DNA of 64,000 bases, taken from NCBI RefSeq assembly GCF_043678055.1, contig NZ_JBHEQA010000002.1, forward strand, positions 310,001 to 374,000. The letters run 5' to 3'. The notes beneath the pieces are model-generated. The model saw nothing but the letters and a program-made list of their open reading frames with translations. It ran no database searches and had not been told where the DNA came from. Positions 43,098 to 49,972 of the stretch are shown piece after piece. Position 1 is the first letter of the stretch. Every line of letters begins with the position of its first letter. The stretch comes from Spongiimicrobium salis. GTDB lineage: Bacteria; Bacteroidota; Bacteroidia; Flavobacteriales; Flavobacteriaceae. The position numbers and the translations under genes are program-made.

Positions 43098-44354
43098 TTA
43101 GCGCAACCCTAACCAAACAGCAAAATCGTATATAGTTCTTCGAATGGAATCTTCTATCCCTAAGTTCACATCCAGAATTCTTTCCACCATCCAATAAATT
43201 GATACTATAATGAGTAAAACGGACATATAGACTAGGAATTTAGGATATAACTTTAATTTTCTGATGAGGAACAGGATAGGGAATATACCTGCGATGATGG
43301 CCAATTGTCCTATTTCTACACCGATGTTGAATCCTAGCAAGGATAAGGTAAGGAATTCTCCTTTGAAACCCAATTCCCCTAAAACACTAGCGAATCCAAA
43401 ACCATGAAAAAGTCCAAAAATAAAGGCAATGACCCAATCCTTTCCTTTGAAAATAGGTTTAATGTTGTGATAAGCGGCAAGTCCTATGGAGAAGGCAATA
43501 ATAGATTCAACGATCTGTGATGGAAGCGTTACTATTTTTAGAGAAGCCAAACTTAAGGTAATGGTATGGGCAATAGTAAAGAAAGTAACAATTTTTATGA
43601 TATACATAAAAGCCGGCCTGAACTTCTTTACAGGGTACCATCCCCAAATATTGAATTTCTTTTCAGCGCCTTCGCCCGTGGTATCTTCTTCCCTTCGTCT
43701 TCTAACTACAGCAGGTAGAATAAGAGCTACTAAGAACAGAATATGATCTAGACCAATCCATATATGCCAAACCCCTTGTCGTACCATGGCCATAAAACCT
43801 TTAAAAACAGACGCATCAGTCAGGGAGAAGGTTTTATTGGTATAGCTACCTTCCGTAAAATCCAGCGCAAACAAAGATTCATTGTTGATCAGTCCCGCTT
43901 TCCAATTGTATTCCATGGTAAGGAAATTTCGCTGCCCCGAATTTTCTTCGATAAATACGCCATTGGTAACGGTCATTTCGTCCGGTAGGGTCTCTGAATT
44001 TTCTAGATGAAAGTGAAAATTCATAAAAGAGCCATAACTAACCCGCAAAGTGGACATTTCGCCTGTAAAGACGATTCTATGTTTTCCATTTGGTGAAGCG
44101 AAAGAAGCTTTTCTTAAAAGATATGCTTGTATTTCTTGCTGATACGGGCGTACATCCTCTATACTTGGATGTTTCTCAAAACTGTAACCAAGAACGGAAT
44201 TGAGTTCGTTTACGTTCAATTCAAAACGACCATCGATTCCATTATTTTCGTATACCCTTAAATAAATAAAACTTTGCTCTGGCTGGTGGGCATAACTAAT
44301 CACCGGGATTAGAAAAAAGAGAAATAATAATAGTTTAAAAAAATGGTTTTTCAT
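43098..44354 (-). CDS. HupE/UreJ-family membrane protein, first gene of the biosynthetic operon
   Basis: A 418-residue protein with a signal peptide (about 1-22), a ~190-residue extracytoplasmic beta-type domain, and then a membrane domain of about six spans that opens with the HupE/UreJ signature HIWIGLDHILF. HupE/UreJ members are linked to nickel or cobalt permeation, and this longer two-part form (HupE/UreJ_2) is common in Bacteroidota. The divergent position next to the NRPS genes and the receptor gene nearby suggest metal handling. Gene order makes it the promoter-proximal gene of the minus operon. Confidence 0.86.
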   Translation of the reverse strand: MKNHFFKLLLFLFFLIPVISYAHQPEQSFIYLRVYENNGIDGRFELNVNELNSVLGYSFEKHPSIEDVRPYQQEIQAYLLRKASFASPNGKHRIVFTGEMSTLRVSYGSFMNFHFHLENSETLPDEMTVTNGVFIEENSGQRNFLTMEYNWKAGLINNESLFALDFTEGSYTNKTFSLTDASVFKGFMAMVRQGVWHIWIGLDHILFLVALILPAVVRRRREEDTTGEGAEKKFNIWGWYPVKKFRPAFMYIIKIVTFFTIAHTITLSLASLKIVTLPSQIVESIIAFSIGLAAYHNIKPIFKGKDWVIAFIFGLFHGFGFASVLGELGFKGEFLTLSLLGFNIGVEIGQLAIIAGIFPILFLIRKLKLYPKFLVYMSVLLIIVSIYWMVERILDVNLGIEDSIRRTIYDFAVWLGLR

Positions 44355-44497
44355 AACAGTTTATTTATAATCAGGTTTTTACAAATTTAAAAGTATTGTT
44401 TTTACTATAGTTTGTGCATATTTCCTAAAAAAGAGGACTAGTACAATTATTTTTCGATAAATTCATTGAATTATGGGTTCAATAACATAGTTGTGAA

Positions 44498-44528
44498 TTT
44501 GATGTGCTGTTTATCTAAATTATCTTTG
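44498..44528 (+). promoter_or_regulatory. Bacteroidota-type promoter, TTTG-N19-TATCTTTG
   Basis: TTTG at 44498-44501 and TATCTTTG at 44521-44528 are separated by 19 nt, an exact match to the -33/-7 pattern of Bacteroidota housekeeping promoters. It points rightward toward the carrier-protein gene, implying a leader of nearly 300 nt. Confidence 0.65.
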
Positions 44529-44549
44529 CCAATGTTGTTAAAAACATAA

Positions 44550-44563
44550 GGAATAGCTATTCC
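44550..44563. promoter_or_regulatory. 14-bp palindrome just downstream of the promoter
   Basis: GGAATAGCTATTCC is a perfect palindrome about 15-30 nt beyond the expected transcription start. Its position suits repressor or activator binding; the rest of the 469-nt divergent gap holds the bipartite element below and nothing else I recognise. Confidence 0.4.
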
Positions 44564-44738
44564 TCGTTTTTCCTGCTACGGACCAAACCATCATTATTGC
44601 TAGAAAACATATACGATATCTAAACAAGCAAAATCCATTCATTTTGGAATCAACGATCGTATGTACGCAAAAACTTATTAAAGGGTTTTTTATTAAGGTT
44701 GTAAAGTGTGAAAGCTGCAAAAAGCTATATAAAAAATG

Positions 44739-44767
44739 AACCCTCCCATTGTATTTTCCGTAGGTAG
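44739..44767 (+). promoter_or_regulatory. Bipartite conserved leader element, copy 1
   Basis: AACCCT and TTTTCCGTAGGTAG at fixed spacing (29 nt total), repeated at 49243-49271 before the His-rich gene. It is the only such pair I found in the window. Could be a regulator site or an RNA element. Confidence 0.5.
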
Positions 44768-44823
44768 TGGAAATAGAATTAGGCAAATTTTGAATTTGCA
44801 TAAAACAACAACAGCATAGCGCA

Positions 44824-45060
44824 ATGGACAAAATTATAAAAGATTATATCATTAATGAGGTAGCTACGGAGAGGCTTACGCATATAGATGTGAAGGAAGA
44901 ACTTCTAGGAAGTGGGATTGTAAATTCCATGGGAATGATGCGGATTGTCCTATTCATTGAAAAGCAATTTCAAGTAAAGGTCCCACCAGAAGATATGACA
45001 TTGGACAACTTTAGGAATATTCAAAAAATAACGGAGTACATTACTTCCAAAAAGGCGTAA
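44824..45060 (+). CDS. Stand-alone acyl/peptidyl carrier protein
   Basis: A 78-residue carrier protein. The phosphopantetheine site reads GIVNSMGMMR with Ser35; the usual preceding Asp is Asn here. It starts ATG at 44824 and ends 16 nt before the synthetase gene. Its place directly ahead of a synthetase whose first domain is a condensation domain suggests that it may deliver an acyl or modified starter group to that domain. What it carries cannot be read from the sequence. Confidence 0.88.
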   Translation: MDKIIKDYIINEVATERLTHIDVKEELLGSGIVNSMGMMRIVLFIEKQFQVKVPPEDMTLDNFRNIQKITEYITSKKA

Positions 45061-45076
45061 CGGCATTCTTAAGAAA

Positions 45077-48000
45077 ATGATGAATACTTTAAATAGTACA
45101 CCTATGCAACTTACACAAAGTCAATTATTGCTTTGGGCAGGACAAAAATTAAATCCAGATACGCCATTACATAATACCGCACATTCTTTTGACATTTCGG
45201 GAGATATTGATTTTAACATATTTAGTAAGGCATTTCAAGAAACTATCGCCCGTACGGATGCGCTACGAACTGTTTTCTTTGAAGAAAATGGTATTCCTCA
45301 ACAACGTATAGTACCTTCCATAGCATTTACACCAGAGTACATTGACCTCAGTGGAGAAGAAGATGAGAATGCCATTCAGCTTATTTTAAAGGAAAGGAGC
45401 AAGGCGCATATTGCTATTAGTGAACGAATCTTTGATGCGGCTTTATTTAAGATTAACGAAAATAGATACATTTGGTTTTTGAATATGCACCATATGGTGA
45501 CGGATGCAATTTCGGCTACTTTAGTGTATAAAAGAGTAGCATTGCTCTATAAGACAATTGCCGAAGGAAGTTTGGCTGCTTTGAGTGCCTTTCCGACCTT
45601 TTCGGAATATGTTGCCTTTGAATCCAAGCAATTGAATCATGAAGATCTTCAGGATACTGTAACCTATTGGAACACTAAAATTCAAGATCTTAAGGAAATT
45701 TCAAATTTCTATGGCATTCGTACCAAAGATGTTGGTACCACATCAACAAGAGTCACCCTTAAATTTGGAACGGAAAGAGCCGATAAACTTAGAGCTTTGA
45801 TACAACAGCCAGAACTGCGCAGTTGGACATCAAATTTAACCTTGTTCAATATTTTTGCAACCGTATATTTTGTGTATTTACACCGGATTAGTGGCGAAAA
45901 GAAAATTGCGATTGGAGCTCCGGCACATAACAGGTTGAATAAAAAAATACAGGAAACCATTGGTCTTTTCATTGAAATTTTTCCAGTAGTATCGTCTCTT
46001 TCGGAAGAAGATACCTTTCGTACGGTTTTAGAGCGTATGAAATTAGAAGCCAATGACTACTTAAGACATGCACAACCGGGAATGGTTACCCCCGAAATAA
46101 GTGGAAGTTTTAATACCATCTTAAATTACATTAATGCGACTTTTTCTGATTTTAATGGGATTCCCATGAAATCAGAGTGGATCCATACCGATCATATCGA
46201 TATTACCCATCAAATGCGCTGTCATATTGTGGATTTTGATGATACAGGCGATATAGAAGTGATGTTTGATCTAAATCACGGTGTATTCAATGCGGAACTG
46301 ATTGAAAGGGTACCACAGCATTTCTTAAACGTATTTGATGCTTTTTTAGAAGATATGGATCAGTCCATTTATCAACCAAGCATCATTACGCCAGAGGAAC
46401 TTCAAGCTGGTTTGACGGAAACGCAAACGGAAGCAAATGATTTTGTCCCTATTATAGCACAATTTCAAAAACAGTGTGAGGCAGATGCGTCCTTGAATGC
46501 CGTACAATTTAGAGAGGAGAAGATAAGTTATGGGCTTCTTGACCAAAAATCAGATGCTTTAGCCGTTTTTCTTAAGAATAAGGGCGTTGTCCCGGGAGAT
46601 AAAGTTGCCTTATATTTAGAACGCAGCCCTGAGTATTTGATTGGGGCCCTGGCTATTCTAAAATTAGGTGGAACTTTTATTCCCATCCCTTCCGATCAAC
46701 CTGATCATAGGATAACCTATATTTTGGAGGACTCCGGGAGTTCCCTATTGTTAACAACATCCAATCTTATTGGGAACATTGACACAGGAAATGCTGAATC
46801 TATCCTTTGGAATGAGCTAAGGGATGAAATTGAAAAAATCGCTGAAAAACCTCGCTATCATGCAACAACTGCAGAGGACATTGCTTATATGATCTATACT
46901 TCTGGGTCCACGGGCAACCCCAAAGGAGTATTGATTTCCAATGGTGCTTTTTTCAATTATATTGCCTGGGCCCAACACGCCTATAAGAATACGGAAAAAT
47001 ATATTTTTCCATTATTTACTTCCATTGGCTTCGATCTAACCATAACGTCAACATTTCTTCCGTTGACGACAGGGGGGGAGATCGTTGTTTATAAGGAAAG
47101 TGATCATGGACCCGATATTTCTTTAATGGAAGTATTGGAAGAGAATAAAGTGAATAGTATAAAACTTACCCCTTCACATTTGGCCCTGATACAGGGGAGA
47201 ACTGTTTCAGATTCCAAACTTAGAACCATGATCGTGGGTGGGGAAGATTTCAAAACTCATATTGCCAATGCAATTCAAACATCTTTTGGCCCAACCTTAA
47301 AAATATATAATGAATATGGCCCTACGGAAGCTACTGTAGGCTGTATTGTAAGTCAATATGATGCAAACAAGCATCTTCAAGCCTCCGTGCCTATCGGTAA
47401 TCCAATAGCCGGAATGCAAGCCTATGTACTGGATTCCCATAAGAATATGGTGCCTACAGGCGTCATTGGAGAACTGTATATGGGCGGACTCGGTCTAGCC
47501 AATGGATATGCAAACCTTCCTGATTTAGTGCAAGAGAAATTTGTAGATAACCCTTTTGTTAAGGGAACAAAAATGTACCATACCGGGGATTTGGTTCGTA
47601 TGAATGAAGCGGGGGAATATGAATATTTAGGACGTGCCGATGAACAAATTAAATTAAGAGGTTTCCGTATTGAATTGCCGGATATTGAATCCAATCTGGC
47701 CAATCATGAATTGGTGGATAATTGTGCGGTAGTCCTTATTGAGAGTAAACAATCCATTCCCGAAGATGAAGTGTTCAATTGTGTACGATGTGGCCTTCCT
47801 TCCAATTTCCCGAATACGGATTTTGATGAAGAAGGTGTTTGCCACGTCTGTAATGCCTTTGACGAATATGAGGAAAGAGCACAACGCTATTTTAAGACGT
47901 TGGATGATCTTAAAGCGATACTAATGGCCGATGATCTTGATCCAGAACGCGAATACGATTGCTTGTCCTTATTGAGCGGAGGAAAAGACAGTACGTACAT

Positions 48001-49231
48001 CCTTGCCCAATTGAAGCGAATGGGACTTAAAGTGCTTGCTTTTACTTTGGATAATGGATATATCTCTACCCAGGCCAAGGATAATATAGACAATATCGTA
48101 TCTAAAATGGGCATTGATCACGTCTATGGCACTACAGAACACATGAATAAGATTTTTGTAGATAGTCTACACCGTTTCAAAAATGTGTGTGACGGATGCT
48201 TTAAAACGATATATACCCTAAGTACAAAGATAGCGCTGGAAAAGAAGATCCCTTTTGTGGTCACAGGGCTCTCCAGAGGGCAATTTTTTGAAACAAGATT
48301 GACCGAAGAGCTATTCCGGGATAAGGATGCCGATGCGAGTCAAATTGACGATACGATCCTAGAGGCCCGAAAACTGTATCATCAGGAAGAAGATGCTGTA
48401 AAAACACTCTTGGATACTTCTGACTTTGAAGATGACAGTACGTTTGAAAAAGTACAATTTGTAGATTTTTTCAGATATACCGATGTAAGCTTAGAAGAGA
48501 TGATTCGCGATCTGGAAGACGAGATAGGATGGAGAAGACCAACAGATACAGGGCGCTCTACCAACTGTTTGATCAATCAGGTTGGAATTTATGTGCATAA
48601 AAAACAAAAAGGATATAGCAACTATTCTTTCCCCTACAGTTGGGATGTTCGTATGGGCCATAAAACCAGGCAAGAAACCTTGGATGAGATCAACGAATAT
48701 ATCTACGAAGATGAAGTAAAACGCATCATGAAAGAAATAGGTTATGAAGAACCAGGAGAAACAGAATTGAACCAACAACGCTTAGTAGGCTATTATACTG
48801 GAGATTCCAGAGTTCCTTCCAAAGAATTGGCAGAACATCTTAGAAATGAACTGCCCGAATATATGGTGCCAACGCATTTTAAGTATGTAGAGGAGTTACC
48901 GCTAACCTCCAATGGGAAAGTAGATAAGGCCACTTTAAAGCGCCTAAACCTTACGCAATTGGATTTAGACACTCCTTTTGTAGCGCCTGAAGGAGAGATT
49001 GAAGAGCTGTTGGCAGCTATTTGGAAAGAAGTATTACGCTTGGATCAAGTGGGTACCCAAGATGATTTTATAGCCCTAGGAGGGCATTCCTTGGCTGCGA
49101 TAAGGGTAACCGCAAGAATCAATGAGGAATTTGAAATGAATCTTCCTTTGAACAAAATTTTTGAATTGCCTACAATTGGCGAATATGCCGCGCATATTGA
49201 AGCAACGATTATTGCTTTGATGGAAGAATAA
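45077..49231 (+). CDS. NRPS C-A-PCP with an inserted zinc-ribbon/PP-loop ATPase domain in the A domain
   Basis: A 1384-residue synthetase. Condensation domain about 10-440 with HHMVTDA (138-144). A domain: TSGSTGNPKG (608-617), FDLTITS (652-658), NEYGPTEATVG (745-755), A8 GRADEQIKLRGFRIEL (852-867). The pocket residues read D-L-T-K-I-G-E-V-G, the classic Asn code. Between A8 and A9 (about 895-1233) a foreign domain is inserted: zinc ribbon C902/C905/C922/C925, PP-loop SGGKDS (967-972), and CDGC (1038-1041). It resembles PseA/WbuX-type ATP-PPase/amidotransferase domains. A10 and a PCP (GGHS, Ser1338) follow. Modification of the Asn carbonyl or side chain is inferred. Confidence 0.9.
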   Translation: MMNTLNSTPMQLTQSQLLLWAGQKLNPDTPLHNTAHSFDISGDIDFNIFSKAFQETIARTDALRTVFFEENGIPQQRIVPSIAFTPEYIDLSGEEDENAIQLILKERSKAHIAISERIFDAALFKINENRYIWFLNMHHMVTDAISATLVYKRVALLYKTIAEGSLAALSAFPTFSEYVAFESKQLNHEDLQDTVTYWNTKIQDLKEISNFYGIRTKDVGTTSTRVTLKFGTERADKLRALIQQPELRSWTSNLTLFNIFATVYFVYLHRISGEKKIAIGAPAHNRLNKKIQETIGLFIEIFPVVSSLSEEDTFRTVLERMKLEANDYLRHAQPGMVTPEISGSFNTILNYINATFSDFNGIPMKSEWIHTDHIDITHQMRCHIVDFDDTGDIEVMFDLNHGVFNAELIERVPQHFLNVFDAFLEDMDQSIYQPSIITPEELQAGLTETQTEANDFVPIIAQFQKQCEADASLNAVQFREEKISYGLLDQKSDALAVFLKNKGVVPGDKVALYLERSPEYLIGALAILKLGGTFIPIPSDQPDHRITYILEDSGSSLLLTTSNLIGNIDTGNAESILWNELRDEIEKIAEKPRYHATTAEDIAYMIYTSGSTGNPKGVLISNGAFFNYIAWAQHAYKNTEKYIFPLFTSIGFDLTITSTFLPLTTGGEIVVYKESDHGPDISLMEVLEENKVNSIKLTPSHLALIQGRTVSDSKLRTMIVGGEDFKTHIANAIQTSFGPTLKIYNEYGPTEATVGCIVSQYDANKHLQASVPIGNPIAGMQAYVLDSHKNMVPTGVIGELYMGGLGLANGYANLPDLVQEKFVDNPFVKGTKMYHTGDLVRMNEAGEYEYLGRADEQIKLRGFRIELPDIESNLANHELVDNCAVVLIESKQSIPEDEVFNCVRCGLPSNFPNTDFDEEGVCHVCNAFDEYEERAQRYFKTLDDLKAILMADDLDPEREYDCLSLLSGGKDSTYILAQLKRMGLKVLAFTLDNGYISTQAKDNIDNIVSKMGIDHVYGTTEHMNKIFVDSLHRFKNVCDGCFKTIYTLSTKIALEKKIPFVVTGLSRGQFFETRLTEELFRDKDADASQIDDTILEARKLYHQEEDAVKTLLDTSDFEDDSTFEKVQFVDFFRYTDVSLEEMIRDLEDEIGWRRPTDTGRSTNCLINQVGIYVHKKQKGYSNYSFPYSWDVRMGHKTRQETLDEINEYIYEDEVKRIMKEIGYEEPGETELNQQRLVGYYTGDSRVPSKELAEHLRNELPEYMVPTHFKYVEELPLTSNGKVDKATLKRLNLTQLDLDTPFVAPEGEIEELLAAIWKEVLRLDQVGTQDDFIALGGHSLAAIRVTARINEEFEMNLPLNKIFELPTIGEYAAHIEATIIALMEE

Positions 49232-49242
49232 TAAAAAAAACA

Positions 49243-49271
49243 AACCCTAACTGCAATTTTTCCGTAGGTAG
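49243..49271 (+). promoter_or_regulatory. Bipartite conserved leader element, copy 2
   Basis: AACCCT and TTTTCCGTAGGTAG, the same 29-nt architecture as at 44739, here ending 9 nt before the His-rich gene start codon, so it overlaps the ribosome-binding region. Confidence 0.5.
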
Positions 49272-49280
49272 GGATGTATC

Positions 49281-49742
49281 ATGGAAAACAAACTGCAAAA
49301 AGGCTTGAAGCCATTCATCATTAAAAATATAGCGATATTGATCGGTATCTGTTATTTGCTGCAGCCTTTGCATCAGCAGATTGGTGAAGTATTGCATACG
49401 GTTTCCCATCATATAGACGCTCCTACAAGCGTACTGGCACATGATCATACAGATAGCACTCCTTTGGATATGCACGCTCCTGACGATCATATGACGGCTT
49501 CAGTAGATCACGAGCATGGTTTTATGGATTTCATTGCAGAGCTTTTTGAAAGCTCGGATTCCGATGAACATCCTGGAAAAACCCAAAAACGCGATATTAA
49601 AATGTCCAAACATCTATTAGCGCGTTTCGATTTGGTTTTACCCCAGGAAATACTACAGAAAAATAAAATAAGTGTGCTGTGGGAACATGAACTCTTAAAA
49701 GGATACGAATCCGAGTTCTATCCTCCTCCCAAAATACTGTAA
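49281..49742 (+). CDS. His-rich membrane or secreted protein, metal-linked candidate
   Basis: A 153-residue protein with one hydrophobic segment (about 13-27) followed by a His/Asp-rich stretch (HTVSHHIDAPTSVLAHDHTD, then DDHMTASVDHEHG). Such His clusters bind divalent metals. The C-terminal half is charged and helical, ending YPPPKIL. Similar small His-rich proteins precede TonB-dependent receptors in flavobacteria as far as I recall, but I cannot verify this here. It follows the synthetase by 49 nt and precedes the receptor gene, so it probably belongs to the same transcription unit. Confidence 0.6.
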   Translation: MENKLQKGLKPFIIKNIAILIGICYLLQPLHQQIGEVLHTVSHHIDAPTSVLAHDHTDSTPLDMHAPDDHMTASVDHEHGFMDFIAELFESSDSDEHPGKTQKRDIKMSKHLLARFDLVLPQEILQKNKISVLWEHELLKGYESEFYPPPKIL

Positions 49743-49754
49743 GGAATACCTCTA

Positions 49755-49850
49755 GTCAGTTTAACCATTTAATTATTCTTTTTCGTGGATGCATTACAAC
49801 TATGAAAACCAAGAGAATATGCTCTTTTTTATGGAGTATGTTAAACTGAC
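49755..49850. promoter_or_regulatory. 11-bp inverted repeat upstream of the TonB receptor gene
   Basis: GTCAGTTTAAC at 49755-49765 and its exact reverse complement at 49840-49850, 74 nt apart. Could be a long-range operator pair, or the ends of a tiny mobile relic. Confidence 0.35.
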
Positions 49851-49871
49851 AATGCCCTTATTTTCCCTATT

Positions 49872-49890
49872 GCATGTGAATTTAACATGC
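49872..49890. promoter_or_regulatory. Inverted repeat GCATGT-N7-ACATGC
   Basis: A perfect 6-bp dyad with a 7-nt spacer, about 80 nt before the receptor start. Typical size for a dimeric regulator; no factor can be named. Confidence 0.35.
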
Positions 49891-49972
49891 TCAAAAAACA
49901 AAAAAATGATGTCTATATATCACCTGAGAATGAATCTTAGTGGGTATGGGACAAGTATGAAAAAACAAAATA

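Noticed and set aside
45077..49231. The PP-loop segment as a separate asparagine synthetase gene
   Set aside because: It is in frame within one continuous synthetase, lacks a glutaminase domain, and A9-A10 follow it directly.
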